In this document: one piece after another, positions 1 through 8,940 of the stretch
Numbering within the stretch: position 1 is the stretch's first letter
Layout: every line of letters starts with the position of its first letter
Source: Bdellovibrionaceae bacterium UBA1609
Lineage (GTDB): Bacteria > Bdellovibrionota > Bdellovibrionia > Bdellovibrionales > UBA1609
DNA length: 64,000 nucleotides
Direction: 5' to 3'
NCBI GenBank assembly: GCA_002321895.1
Contig: DCMZ01000005.1
Coordinates: 103,198-167,197, forward strand
Translations under genes and position numbers: made by a program
Notes under the pieces: model-generated
What the model was told of the DNA's origin: nothing
What the model saw: the letters and a program-made list of their open reading frames with translations, nothing else
Database searches by the model: none

Positions 1-1188
1 GTTGAACTGTTTCTCAAGTTCGAAATGATCTTCAATAATTATAATGAAAATATTGTTGCTAATGGTATTCGATCCCCAAGGGAATTAAGGGCCATTCGCT
101 TGGAGTATTTTGAGCTTCCAGTGGAACTTGTTGATATCAAGATAAATGTGTCTCAGTTGCGAACTGAAGTACAGGACTCGTTAGTGTTTGAAAAAAATGG
201 TCAACAATGGGTACGATGGTTTTTCAATCCTGAAGACGAAATGTATCGGGATAAGATTTTGGCGCACTTCAGAGAATCTTCGGGAAGAGAATTAGAATTA
301 CAATCTGGACGATTCGCTGGATTCCTAACTGCTTCAAGAAGCACTGTGGTTAAGGATTTGAAGACCGGAGCTCTCTTCTCGATGAAGGCATCGACCAATA
401 GAACTGGTGGGCCATGGCAAGGATCTGATGGTTCAAAGCGATTACGGGGAGCCACTGCAGAGTATGGTGTGGAGACATCAAACTACATTGAACATAATCT
501 ACCAACAGAAGGAACGAATTTGAGGTTTGCCCCTGAGTTTGCCTCTTTGAAAACGAAAAGCCTAGCAGACTATGGAGTGTCTTTTAGAGATTATGAGATG
601 TTTTATAATTCGGATGTTATCTATATTCCTTTTTTCAGTGTATTTAACGATCGGGCAAAGGAAGTTTTTGGGCTTGTGATGGATAATCTGGTGCCCAAAA
701 ATTTAGTGGAATTTTGGAGAAATAAGGTTTCTGTATATGCTGGCCGTGCCTTTGGAGATTTAGTGGGTCACTTAGGGCTAATTCCTCACTCGGCTCATAA
801 CCAGGATTTGTTATTAATTGTCAGGAATGGACAACTCACCGAAGAGGTTCTGTTAAGAGACTTAAATGACCTCATTCCGGTCAGTGAAATAGTATCAAAA
901 AAGGTCTATGGTGACAGAATACTGAGCTACAGTAGGTCTGTGGGTAATAGCTTCGAGTTTATTTTTCAGCCCTTTATGGGGTCTCAGCTTCCTCACGAAA
1001 TAGTTTATAACGAATCTGTTTTTAATTCTGGTGGAAAAGCCTTTTTAGATAGGGTAAGTCAAATATTAAGACTAAATCTTACCTATGAAAGAGACTGGGC
1101 TTCCGGGATTTTTCATAAATTTAGGCTTCCGGCATTCTTGCATATTTCAAATGAATCGAATGTCAAAACCTGCAGAAGTTTGTTCTAG
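1..1188 (+). CDS. Partial orphan protein, 5' end outside window
   Basis: The reading frame is open from base 1 (VELFLKFE precedes the first ATG at 25), so the gene probably begins upstream and 395 residues are visible. I do not recognise the family with confidence. The stretch SAHNQDLLLIVRNG, followed about ten residues later by LLRDLND, resembles the conserved core of IucA/IucC-type siderophore synthetases (an H-x-Q-N-like motif, then an LRD motif). The earlier GRFAGFLTASRS and FSMKASTN could be the nucleotide-binding part of the same fold. This is a visual resemblance only. No signal peptide or membrane segment is seen in the visible part. It converges with the minus-strand gene ending at 1215. 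Confidence 0.6.
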   Translation, partial: VELFLKFEMIFNNYNENIVANGIRSPRELRAIRLEYFELPVELVDIKINVSQLRTEVQDSLVFEKNGQQWVRWFFNPEDEMYRDKILAHFRESSGRELELQSGRFAGFLTASRSTVVKDLKTGALFSMKASTNRTGGPWQGSDGSKRLRGATAEYGVETSNYIEHNLPTEGTNLRFAPEFASLKTKSLADYGVSFRDYEMFYNSDVIYIPFFSVFNDRAKEVFGLVMDNLVPKNLVEFWRNKVSVYAGRAFGDLVGHLGLIPHSAHNQDLLLIVRNGQLTEEVLLRDLNDLIPVSEIVSKKVYGDRILSYSRSVGNSFEFIFQPFMGSQLPHEIVYNESVFNSGGKAFLDRVSQILRLNLTYERDWASGIFHKFRLPAFLHISNESNVKTCRSLF

Positions 1189-1214
1189 ACTATGCATTAG
1201 AAGAGTATTTCAAA

Positions 1215-2528
1215 TTAGCCACGTTCCACAAAGTATTTGGCTACTATATCATGACCTATCCAGTAGACCGGCTGTTCTGAACTCCAGCTATTATTTAGCA
1301 TAATATGTCCACAGGCGCTAAACACCACTTCGCTCAGCGGGCCGGTGAGTAGGTCTTTTGTATCCTTGTGCATATCCAAGATTTCGCTGCTCGTGTTTCG
1401 TAGCAGTTCCATTTGCTCTGGGCCATTGTGTTGCGGCCACTGATCAAATTTAGACCATTCGTCACGAATGATAGAGCTAGAAAAAAACTTGTCCGTCTTA
1501 TCGAAAACATCATGTAGTTCGAAGTCATCTTTTAACAGGTTTTGAGCCTCAATAATGAGGTTGTTCACTTTATCGGAGTTTTCGTCATATTCCAGCATGG
1601 CTCTCAAGAGTGGGTAAATAGCGATTTCAATTCCCTGAAACATGCTGCTGGAATTGGTTAAAATCTCTGGCACATTGTAAACGCTGGCGTTAACGCCTTT
1701 TTGACAAGCCCGTTCAGCGATTTCTTCTAATTTAAGTTTTGCAAACCCGGTGAGGTAGGGAGCATAGGACTGCCAAGTCATTTTGCTATCTATGGAGAGT
1801 TCCGTTCCATGGTATCCGTAGGCCACATAGGCCACAGATTGACCAGTAGCTTCTATTTCTTTTCTTAAGCTTTCAGACCGGTCGATGAGCACTTGAAAGG
1901 TGGTGGCTGAGACTTCTTCAAAGCCCATGGCGATAAGTTTACCAATGTCGGTGTTCCATAGTTCTTCACTGGATTGATAGCGATCCCCATGACCTTTAAA
2001 AACACGATTTAGGAGTGGCATCACGATTTTGGTACGTGGCACGCCCCCGGCCATGGTGTGCGCAAACAAGACGTTTTTACCATCTGGGATTAGGCTATCC
2101 AATTCTGTTAGAAACTGATCCACACAGGCTTCAAAACGATCTCGTCCTTGACGTTGTGATTGTCTCACCAGATCGAAATCTATTTTAACATCCTGCCAAC
2201 CTTTAAGCTTCACCCCTTTTAACATATCTGCGGGACATGGATTTCCATCCACCGCTTCCAAATCGAAACCGGCTTCTAAAGGTATGTTAATCAAAGGCTC
2301 TTGTCCCTTGGCTGAAATTTCTTCTTCGGTGAGCGATCGGAGGTTGTTTTCTTCGTCTCGGCGCCCCACTGTGGCATAGATAATTTGCATGTCTTTGGCT
2401 TCAGCTTCTTTAACTAGGCCATTAACATAACCCCTATCAAATACTTCTCCGAAGATGACGAGGACGTCACCTTCTTTATAATTATCATTTAAAGTAGGTA
2501 ATTCTCTAAGCGGATTTATGTTCGCCAC
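1215..2528 (-). CDS. Possible FabMG-type enoyl-ACP reductase family protein
   Basis: A 437-residue soluble protein with no signal peptide. The N-terminus (DVLVIFGEVFDRGYVNGLV, about residues 21-39, then IIYATVGRRDEE) reads like the first beta-alpha-beta unit of a Rossmann-type dinucleotide-binding fold. A second conserved-looking block is LFAHTMAGGVPRTKIVMP near residue 155. From memory this resembles proteins labelled enoyl-ACP reductase FabMG family, which would place it in fatty-acid synthesis. The assignment is tentative. A generic NAD(P)-binding oxidoreductase is the safer reading. It starts 12 bp after the symporter gene at 2541-3896 and is probably co-transcribed with it. The start has a good ribosome-binding site (AGGAGAG). 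Confidence 0.55.
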   Translation of the reverse strand: MANINPLRELPTLNDNYKEGDVLVIFGEVFDRGYVNGLVKEAEAKDMQIIYATVGRRDEENNLRSLTEEEISAKGQEPLINIPLEAGFDLEAVDGNPCPADMLKGVKLKGWQDVKIDFDLVRQSQRQGRDRFEACVDQFLTELDSLIPDGKNVLFAHTMAGGVPRTKIVMPLLNRVFKGHGDRYQSSEELWNTDIGKLIAMGFEEVSATTFQVLIDRSESLRKEIEATGQSVAYVAYGYHGTELSIDSKMTWQSYAPYLTGFAKLKLEEIAERACQKGVNASVYNVPEILTNSSSMFQGIEIAIYPLLRAMLEYDENSDKVNNLIIEAQNLLKDDFELHDVFDKTDKFFSSSIIRDEWSKFDQWPQHNGPEQMELLRNTSSEILDMHKDTKDLLTGPLSEVVFSACGHIMLNNSWSSEQPVYWIGHDIVAKYFVERG

Positions 2529-2540
2529 GTGGCTCTCCTA

Positions 2541-3896
2541 TTATGCAAATAGTTCTTTCACTTTGCTGTATAAAATGATTACGACTAAGAGTGGAGCGAT
2601 GAGCCGGCAAGCCCAAAGTAATCCCAACTTCAACACTGGATTATCGTCTTTAATCGTATTGTCAACCGATTGGGGGCCCAAGACCCAACCGTAAAATAAA
2701 GCAATCATCACTCCACCAATGGGCAACATGTAGGATGAGGTGAGTAGATCAAATAGATCAAAAAAGTTGGTTTTACCAAGGATGTTGAAAATATCTGACC
2801 ATAGGTTGGTGGAGAATACATGAAGGACACCCACGGCAAACATAATAAATCCGATAATAAGAGAAGCCTTCTCTCGGCTCACCTTTTTGTGCTCACTCCA
2901 ATAGGCAATTACAACTTCTAATATGGAAACGGCAGAAGTGATGGCAGCAAATGTGATCATGAAAAAGAAAGCTATAGAGAGTAGGGATCCGCCCGTCATT
3001 TTATTGAATAGAGTGGGCAGAGTTGCGAAAATTAATCCGGGTCCTGCAGATGCATCAAGATCGTAGGTGAACACAATGGAGAATATCACCAAACCGGCAA
3101 GAAGTGCGATGAGGGTATCTAAAAAGGCCACCGCTAGTGAGGTTTTGACTAAGTTTTCATTCTCGTCCAAATAGCTACCATATACCATGATAGCTCCCAT
3201 ACCCAGGCTCAAGGTAAAGAAGGAATGTCCAACGGCTTCCAGGGCACCATCTCCGGTCAGTTTGCTAAAATCGGGAGAAAAGAGAAACGAAAAGGCTTCA
3301 CTAAAACCTTCTAAAAACATCACCCGAATAAAAAGTAGAACGAGTAGCCCCATAAGAGTGGGCATTAAAATTTTGTTCCACTTTTCAAGTCCTTCTTTTA
3401 CGCCACGGTAAACAATCCAAGTGACCAAACTCATGAAGACGGCGTGCCATGCCAACTGACGCCAAGGGTTTCCAAGTAGACTGTTGAGAGCCGCTCCGTC
3501 CTCAAAATCAGTGAAGTCGCCTGTAAGTAGGTGAGTGATAGCACGAAATTCAAAGTCTAATATCCAGCCTCCGACGACGCTATAAAAGGACAAAATCATA
3601 AAGGCAGATCCTAGTCCTAGCCAGCCAGCAAGCGGTCCCCATTTATTTCCAGAGGCTAACTTGCGAAAGGCTTGGACGTTATTACATTGTGCTTTTTGGC
3701 CAATGTACATTTCACTGATTAAAATAGGAACACCAACAGCAAAAATACAAAATAGATAGAGAATAACAAAGGCACCGCCACCATTGACCCCAGTGATGTA
3801 TGGGAATTTCCAAATGTTACCCAGTCCGATGGCCGAACCGGCCGCAGCTAAGATAAATGCAAGTCTTGATCCCCAATGTGCTCTATTGTTAGGCAT
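2541..3896 (-). CDS. Sodium-dependent transporter, NSS/SNF (LeuT-like) family
   Basis: A 451-residue inner-membrane protein with about eleven to twelve hydrophobic helices. The N-terminal signature GSAIGLGNIWKFPY (residues 20-33) is the first-helix motif of the neurotransmitter:sodium symporter family, where the unwound stretch binds substrate and sodium. The next helices (NGGGAFVILYLF, then a conserved PILISEMYIGQ) also fit. Bacterial relatives import amino acids using the sodium gradient. The substrate cannot be read from sequence. Length matches the shorter prokaryotic MhsT/YhdH-like branch. It is the first gene of a two-gene minus-strand unit with the oxidoreductase at 1215-2528. Confidence 0.9.
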   Translation of the reverse strand: MPNNRAHWGSRLAFILAAAGSAIGLGNIWKFPYITGVNGGGAFVILYLFCIFAVGVPILISEMYIGQKAQCNNVQAFRKLASGNKWGPLAGWLGLGSAFMILSFYSVVGGWILDFEFRAITHLLTGDFTDFEDGAALNSLLGNPWRQLAWHAVFMSLVTWIVYRGVKEGLEKWNKILMPTLMGLLVLLFIRVMFLEGFSEAFSFLFSPDFSKLTGDGALEAVGHSFFTLSLGMGAIMVYGSYLDENENLVKTSLAVAFLDTLIALLAGLVIFSIVFTYDLDASAGPGLIFATLPTLFNKMTGGSLLSIAFFFMITFAAITSAVSILEVVIAYWSEHKKVSREKASLIIGFIMFAVGVLHVFSTNLWSDIFNILGKTNFFDLFDLLTSSYMLPIGGVMIALFYGWVLGPQSVDNTIKDDNPVLKLGLLWACRLIAPLLVVIILYSKVKELFA

Positions 3897-3968
3897 ATCT
3901 CTCCCTCGTGTCAGTCACTCCATCTGATCAATTGACCGTACTATATAACAGTTGCAATGGGGGGGAGC

Positions 3969-4000
3969 AAGAGCGGAACTGTAAGGATATATCCGCTCTT
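3969..4000. other. Hairpin downstream of the 1059-aa lipoprotein gene
   Basis: A perfect 9-bp inverted repeat (AAGAGCGGA at 3969-3977, TCCGCTCTT at 3992-4000) surrounds a smaller palindrome GGATATATCC. It begins 6 bp beyond the stop codon of the minus-strand gene at 4007. It is placed like a terminator for that gene, but on that strand the stem is followed by a run of C rather than U. It may be a 3'-end stabilising structure instead. Confidence 0.45.
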
Positions 4001-4006
4001 TTGTTA

Positions 4007-7000
4007 CTATTGATAGGTTTCCGGATTGCAGAAAAACAAACTAAAGAAATCAGTTTCACCAACAGCGAGACCCGGCCGGCTTTTCCAGGCGGTAGGTCCT
4101 TTAAAGAAGTCCATAACCGTGTCAAACACTCGTTCAAGAGGAGCCGATTCATGGGTACAATCTTGGCTGGAGAGATTATTGGTGGTTTTAATGTTAACCA
4201 CATTGGGCCAAGAGGGGAGGTAGTCGGAATACTCTCTGTAAGTGTCCAGCAATTGATGGATGGGTAAATGTCCATCGACAAAAACATTCTGGTATTTGTT
4301 ATGCATTTCAATGGAGCGTAGAAACACCTGGAAATCTCGGTCGGAACGAATACTCAACAGCCATGGTTTGTTTTTTAGGTCTGCAGGATCTTGCATATCT
4401 CCAGCGATAAAATGTTGAGTTACATAGTAATAATTCTCAGTTAACTCAATGGGCTGTCGGGTTTCGACGGGTTCACAGAGGCGCAATCCACTCTCAAAAA
4501 AGGAAAGAGACTCTTCTTTGCTAAGTACATCGCGAATGCGCTCTACGCGATGAGTTTCTTGTCGTCGCCCCATTCTTTGAATCCATCCCAAATCGGTGTT
4601 GGATTTTATGTATTTCTGATCTTCTTGAGAGATAGCTAGGCTCCCATCTAAAGGGTCTTCCATAAGCTGTAAGATGCCCCTCGAGTTGGGCATGACCACC
4701 ATGCATTTTTGGTAGGACAATGCCGTGAATTGAATGAGTGAACTCTGCACTACAAGGTAGACTCCCGAGGTGTGGCCCATACTGGTATTGCGTGAAAACC
4801 CGAGTCCTTCACTTTGAGAGGACGACCAAGACTTCTGGTAGCTCAAACCCAGATCGACCACAGGAATAACATCATCTTTTATCCCCGCACTAAAAGACAT
4901 AGAGTTGAATTCTGAGCGACTCGTATCTCGATACTGAGTTTTGTTGAGGTAAAAGTTTTCCCCCACTCCAATGTTAAAACTCATTCCACCCATGTAGTTA
5001 AATCGGTTAGGGTCGACTTGTTGGACAATGATTTGGTGATCTAAATTAAAAAAACCATTGGGCTCTCGGGCGGCCAGAGTGCAACGTCTTTGAAACTTTC
5101 TAAGAATTCTTTTGATGGTGGATTCTGGCAAGGGGTCGGACGAGTCCTGTTGTGCTCTATACTTCTCCAGCTGTTCCGGCAAAAATTTATTTGCCCAATA
5201 TCGACAAAGTTTAGATTGTAAGCGTCTTTTTTCTTCTTCATCCCAATGGTTTTCTCGGAGTGGTTTTCGTATCAGGTCTTCAATGCTGTCTGAGTTAAAA
5301 AAGGCGGGCTCAGTGAGAGCTTTTAATGAGTCCTCATTATCCAGTTCGATTCTATTTAAGGCAAACCGCCTCTCGTAGGCGGATTGAGTGCGGTGATTTC
5401 GCATCTCATTCCATTGTTTTCTCTGTAAGATTTGAGCTTCCTTGATAAAATTCTGCAAATTCACTTGAGTTTCTTCGGTCATACCCGGTGATTGCCATAG
5501 TTGCAGCGGGATAAAGGGTGCTTTGTATGTGGGTGTGATTAGTCCGGAATTGGAAAAAACGAGATCTTTATTTTCTAGAGTTTTCTTTTGATCCACAAGT
5601 CGTTCCAGTGAAGGTCTATCCAGTTGATCTCTTGAGAAAACAATTTTATCCTCGTTGATCGGTAAAATTTGTACGAGCAAGTGGTTTCGAGCGCCCATCA
5701 GTTTCATATTGTCGATGGATAAGCTGACTTCAGTGGTGATGTAGCCATTTTTGACAGCTACAATTTGTTGCCAGGAGGTGATGTAGTCTTTGGGTTGAAT
5801 GGGGGCGTCGGCATGCTTTCTTACCAGTGCCAGGTTCAATAAGTAAAATCCGCCTTTGAGGGGATTTGCTCCAAAGCTACCGCGGGTTAAGTTGTCATAT
5901 CGAATCACATCAGGTCGTGCGATAAAATTGAACTTTTTATGGAGATTCAATTTAAGTTCGTCGTTCAGTGAATATGTGACACCTAAGGCGTCCATTTTAA
6001 CTGTGGTGAGTAAAACCTTAGGGTAGTACTCACTACGGTCGATGAGTTCACTGTAATTCACCTTTCGTAAATCCTGGGCAAAAATCCAACTGGTGTTCCA
6101 GGGGTTTACCACTGCAGCTAAGATTTTGGATGTACCGGTCTCTAGATCAGTGATTCGGAAAGGCTTGATGTAGGTTCTTTCGGGGAAGTACCATTTAAAC
6201 GCGACTCGATCGTTAAAGTTAAAACAGCCAAAAGGATCCGTCGCTTCAGGATATAGAGTTTCAATGGGCTGTTTGTTGAAGCGTCCATCAAAGAAGTCAT
6301 CAGGATTATCAATCTTTGCAAAAGTTTCGACTTTAAGTCGTTTGAATTTTACTGGGCGAAAGAGAATGGGGTCTTTGATACAAGTGTAAATTCCTAGATT
6401 GACGGCTCTGGTGGTTGCTGTTTCTAAGGAGCGATCCACTCCTTTAAATTTAAATGACATGGGATCATAGTAGTAGCTATTCAGGGATCGATTGGAATCT
6501 TGTGACTGACTCATTCCAGCAGGTCCCAGAGCCACTCCTGAAAGACTGCTGACGTAGGTGTGTAACTTACTCACGTCAATATCAGAGGTGATTTGATCGG
6601 CAGTCATATTTGAGCTCAAATTATCAGCAGGCCCTAAATTGTAGGTTCTCTCCAATAGGGTGCCTTTTTGTGAGTCCACCTTTACGTGCACATACAGTTC
6701 ACCTTGTTTTGGAACAGCTGACAGTTGAAGCTCGAATTCACTGACACCTTTATAACCATTAATATGGGTATCTGTAGTGACTGTGGGATGCTTGATTTTT
6801 GGAGCGTTGGGGAAAGAAGAGTATACATTGATAAAAGTAAAGTGAGACTTCAAGGAGGTGTTCTGTAGTTGTAAGTTATCTATATTTTCCGGTAGCGCAT
6901 ATTTAATTTGAAAATTGACCGATGCACCGGTGCCGTTGAGTTGCACACCGGCTATATTCACATTGATTTGATCTATTCGGCCTTGTCCACCCGAAGAATT

Positions 7001-7186
7001 TGGAAAGGGATCTGTGTTGCCTGAGTCACTTTGTTGAGGCGTTTCAGTATAAGTTTGTTTTTGTTGGGGGGGTGTTGGAGGGGTTATGACCTCAGTCTTT
7101 TTCGATGTGCATGATATAGAGGCAGCGACGGCGAGTGCAATTGTCAACAGTCTAAAAGTTCTGACAATAAAACCCTTTGCATGCAT
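4007..7186 (-). CDS. Giant envelope lipoprotein (1059 aa), paralogue of the 1425-aa protein
   Basis: The signal peptide ends in a lipobox (ASIS before Cys26), so this should be a lipid-anchored envelope protein. A low-complexity linker rich in P, T, Q and S follows. The body resembles the product of 11540-15817 in several blocks in the same order: a region with paired cysteines near residues 270-320, a domain ending in LLVQILPINEDKIV (about residue 515), a glycine/serine-rich beta-strand-like segment (about 725-820) leading into YQKCMVVMP, and a C-terminal block ENYYYVTQHF followed by NKPWLLSIRSDRD (about 915-945). No known enzyme motif is seen. It is divergently oriented to the sigma-factor operon, with a 280-bp shared upstream region. 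AGGGGG lies at good spacing before the ATG. Confidence 0.85.
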   Translation of the reverse strand: MHAKGFIVRTFRLLTIALAVAASISCTSKKTEVITPPTPPQQKQTYTETPQQSDSGNTDPFPNSSGGQGRIDQINVNIAGVQLNGTGASVNFQIKYALPENIDNLQLQNTSLKSHFTFINVYSSFPNAPKIKHPTVTTDTHINGYKGVSEFELQLSAVPKQGELYVHVKVDSQKGTLLERTYNLGPADNLSSNMTADQITSDIDVSKLHTYVSSLSGVALGPAGMSQSQDSNRSLNSYYYDPMSFKFKGVDRSLETATTRAVNLGIYTCIKDPILFRPVKFKRLKVETFAKIDNPDDFFDGRFNKQPIETLYPEATDPFGCFNFNDRVAFKWYFPERTYIKPFRITDLETGTSKILAAVVNPWNTSWIFAQDLRKVNYSELIDRSEYYPKVLLTTVKMDALGVTYSLNDELKLNLHKKFNFIARPDVIRYDNLTRGSFGANPLKGGFYLLNLALVRKHADAPIQPKDYITSWQQIVAVKNGYITTEVSLSIDNMKLMGARNHLLVQILPINEDKIVFSRDQLDRPSLERLVDQKKTLENKDLVFSNSGLITPTYKAPFIPLQLWQSPGMTEETQVNLQNFIKEAQILQRKQWNEMRNHRTQSAYERRFALNRIELDNEDSLKALTEPAFFNSDSIEDLIRKPLRENHWDEEEKRRLQSKLCRYWANKFLPEQLEKYRAQQDSSDPLPESTIKRILRKFQRRCTLAAREPNGFFNLDHQIIVQQVDPNRFNYMGGMSFNIGVGENFYLNKTQYRDTSRSEFNSMSFSAGIKDDVIPVVDLGLSYQKSWSSSQSEGLGFSRNTSMGHTSGVYLVVQSSLIQFTALSYQKCMVVMPNSRGILQLMEDPLDGSLAISQEDQKYIKSNTDLGWIQRMGRRQETHRVERIRDVLSKEESLSFFESGLRLCEPVETRQPIELTENYYYVTQHFIAGDMQDPADLKNKPWLLSIRSDRDFQVFLRSIEMHNKYQNVFVDGHLPIHQLLDTYREYSDYLPSWPNVVNIKTTNNLSSQDCTHESAPLERVFDTVMDFFKGPTAWKSRPGLAVGETDFFSLFFCNPETYQ

Positions 7187-7466
7187 GTAATACCCCCTGG
7201 GGAACTATTAGTAGCGAATTCAAGCCTTTCAATCCAAGACAAATCCGAAGCGTGAAATTTGTGCCCATGTAATCGTGAAAAAGGTGACTACTTGTTACAG
7301 GGTGTTGAGGAATGTCTCAGCATGACACATGTATTCACCGCCATGTTCCATAAATAAATCAAATACCGACCATAAACACTTGTAAATACGGATAAAAAAT
7401 CAGTGCAACTTTTTTTGTAGCGGTGGGTTTTACTCTTAGAAGGTACAAAACAACAAGGGGCAAAGA
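7187..7466. promoter_or_regulatory. Divergent intergenic region between the lipoprotein and sigma-factor operons
   Basis: About 280 bp with no credible gene on either strand. It must hold the promoters for the minus-strand lipoprotein and the plus-strand basic protein. On the minus strand TTGGAT, 18 bp, TACTAA lies just before the AGGGGG site. On the plus strand TGCAACTT at about 7404-7411, followed by a T-run, has the AAC core common in ECF-type -35 elements. It is a candidate for autoregulation by the adjacent sigma factor. No -10 element can be fixed by eye. Confidence 0.35.
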
Positions 7467-7802
7467 ATGAAGGTATTGAAACATTTATTGGTGGCTACAG
7501 TTGCGCTAGTGATGACTAATGGAAATTTCGCCAACGCAACTGAAGCTGGCGAAAGAGTGAAAAAAAGGCAGCAGCGACAGGCACAAAGAATTAAACAGGG
7601 TATTGAGAGCGAATCTTTGACCAAAGAGGAAGTGCGGTCTTTGCGCAAGTCCAATCGGAAGAATAGAAGAAGAGCCGATAAAATGGCAGAAAATGGCCTG
7701 GATGAAAAAGAGCGAAAGAGAATAAGGCGAATGCAAAAACGTCAAAGCAAGAAAATTCATCGATTGAAACATAATGATGACGAGGCCCAGATCGCAGAAT
7801 AA
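7467..7802 (+). CDS. Small secreted, highly basic protein
   Basis: 111 residues: a signal peptide (MKVLKHLLVATVALVMTNG, likely cleaved after FANA) and a mature part dominated by Lys, Arg, Gln and Glu, predicted to be one or two long charged helices. The pattern of SLTKEEVRSLRKSNRK and GLDEKERKRIRRMQKR recalls the T-x-E-x-[KR] spacing of the DUF3106-like protein encoded at 8937-9365, so the two may be distant relatives. It is the first gene on the plus strand of the sigma-factor locus, 84 bp before the sigma gene. RBS GGGG precedes the ATG. The function is unknown. A periplasmic partner or sensor for an anti-sigma system is one possibility. Confidence 0.75.
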   Translation: MKVLKHLLVATVALVMTNGNFANATEAGERVKKRQQRQAQRIKQGIESESLTKEEVRSLRKSNRKNRRRADKMAENGLDEKERKRIRRMQKRQSKKIHRLKHNDDEAQIAE

Positions 7803-7886
7803 GGCCCGGTTTTTTCGGATACGTTGACAGAGGGTCGTTGGCATTGAGAGGCTTTAAAAGAGCCAAAAAACCTTAAGGCAACAATA

Positions 7887-8429
7887 ATGACCGATGATGA
7901 GTTGATGATCCGATTACAAAAGGGCGATCAAAGAGCCTTTCAAAGCCTCTTTGACCGTCACGCAAATAGAGTTTTAGGTTATTCGGCAAGGATGCTGGGT
8001 GACTTATCAAAGGCTGAGGATGTAGCTCAGGATGCATGGATTCGCGTGGTACGTTTTGCAGAGAATTATGAAGGCAAAGGTCAGTTCAAAGCTTGGTTGA
8101 TGACACTTACTAGAAATGCAGCTTTAAACCATCTTAGAAGACAGAGCCGCTGGAACACTGAAGTGGGGCAAGAAAATGAAGTCACACTGAACAAGGAGGA
8201 TCTGACACCTGTACAAATTGAGGAAGAATTGGACCGTAAGGGACAATTGGAAGAAGTGAAAAAAGCCATTGATGCTTTACCAAATAACCAGAGAGTCGCA
8301 CTCGTAATGTATATGACAGAAGATATGAGTTACGAAGAAATTGGTAAAGAAATGGATCTTTCATTGGGGGCCATAAAAAGTTTGATTTTTAGGGCTCGAA
8401 AAACTCTAGAACAGGTTTTGGAACAGTAA
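7887..8429 (+). CDS. ECF-type RNA polymerase sigma factor
   Basis: 180 residues with the two-domain layout of extracytoplasmic-function sigma factors. Region 2 covers about residues 10-95 (LFDRHANRVLGYSARM, then AEDVAQDAWIRVVRF and the aromatic FKAWLMTLTRN). Region 4 covers about residues 120-178 (ALPNNQRVALVMYMTEDMSYEEIGKEM, then the recognition helix GAIKSLIFRARKTL). The length is typical. It should redirect RNA polymerase to envelope-related promoters, most plausibly those of its own operon and the divergent lipoprotein. The next gene, a one-TM protein 2 bp downstream, is the likely antagonist. The ATG has only a weak upstream AAGG. Confidence 0.93.
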   Translation: MTDDELMIRLQKGDQRAFQSLFDRHANRVLGYSARMLGDLSKAEDVAQDAWIRVVRFAENYEGKGQFKAWLMTLTRNAALNHLRRQSRWNTEVGQENEVTLNKEDLTPVQIEEELDRKGQLEEVKKAIDALPNNQRVALVMYMTEDMSYEEIGKEMDLSLGAIKSLIFRARKTLEQVLEQ

Positions 8430-8431
8430 TT

Positions 8432-8794
8432 ATGAGATGGAATGAAGTCACAGAAGAAAAAGTAAGCCCTCAGCATAGGAATGCTGTTTTTGCTGCTGTT
8501 AAAGAAGAGATGTCTGAGTCAAAAGACTCCATCTGGAAAAAATGGTTGTTACCTTTAGTGGCCTCGGCCGTGCCCTTGGGGTTGGCTTTGGTACTATTTA
8601 GAGAGACAGATAAGGTGGATAGTGGATCGCCGGATATTATGGCTCTTCTTGGTGATGAAGAATCAGATGTGCTTTTTGAGTTTCCAGAATTGTTAAGCGA
8701 AAACCAAGACCTTTTAGAGAATTTAGATCTGTTGGAAGATCTAGAACTTTTAGAAAGTCTGCCTAATGATGAATCTGAGTGGGATAATGTATGA
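8432..8794 (+). CDS. One-TM anti-sigma-like protein with acidic C-terminal tail
   Basis: 120 residues: a 37-residue N-terminal part (RWNEVTEEKVSPQHRNAVFAAV), one transmembrane helix (about 38-59, WLLPLVASAVPLGLALVLF) and a strongly acidic, leucine-rich tail (DLLENLDLLEDLELLESLP, then SEWDNV). Position directly after an ECF sigma gene and a single TM suggest a membrane anti-sigma factor whose cytoplasmic N-terminus holds the sigma factor. No zinc-binding HxxxCxxC motif is present, so it is not a classical ZAS-type antagonist. The tail motif recurs in the next gene, which overlaps it by ATGA. In proteobacteria, ECF genes followed by short TM proteins and DUF3106 proteins are, as I recall, a recurring arrangement. 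Confidence 0.7.
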   Translation: MRWNEVTEEKVSPQHRNAVFAAVKEEMSESKDSIWKKWLLPLVASAVPLGLALVLFRETDKVDSGSPDIMALLGDEESDVLFEFPELLSENQDLLENLDLLEDLELLESLPNDESEWDNV

Positions 8795-8940
8795 GCGATG
8801 ACGAAAAAGAAATGATCAAAAATTTAGATTTGTTGATGAATATGGATGTCCTGGAGAGCGAAGAGGACTGGGATGTTTTGGACGGAATGGAAGAGGCGTC
8901 CGTTGAGTCACAAGACTTTGAGGATGGAGAAGAGTCATGA
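8791..8940 (+). CDS. 49-aa acidic microprotein in the sigma-factor operon
   Basis: A short open frame (ATG 8791, TGA 8938-8940). ATGA overlaps join it to both neighbours, so translation is probably coupled on each side. The product begins MSDDEKEMIKNLDLLMNMDV and ends in an acidic tail. It has no signal peptide or membrane helix. Its core NLDLLMNMDVLESEEDWDVL repeats the tail of the preceding anti-sigma-like protein (LDLLEDLELLES, then ESEWDNV), suggesting an internal duplication, or that the two share a binding partner. Both start/stop overlaps and the motif support a real gene even at this size. Confidence 0.65.
   Translation: MSDDEKEMIKNLDLLMNMDVLESEEDWDVLDGMEEASVESQDFEDGEES

Noticed and set aside
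3908..4267. 119-codon plus-strand frame opposite the 1059-aa lipoprotein gene
   Set aside because: It overlaps the 3' end of a convincing lipoprotein gene and its hairpin, has no SD and encodes no recognisable pattern.
7506..7844. Minus-strand frames opposite the small basic protein gene
   Set aside because: Shadow frames of a lysine/arginine-rich gene, Phe/Leu/Ser-rich as expected for the reverse of AAG/AGA codons, with no start signals.
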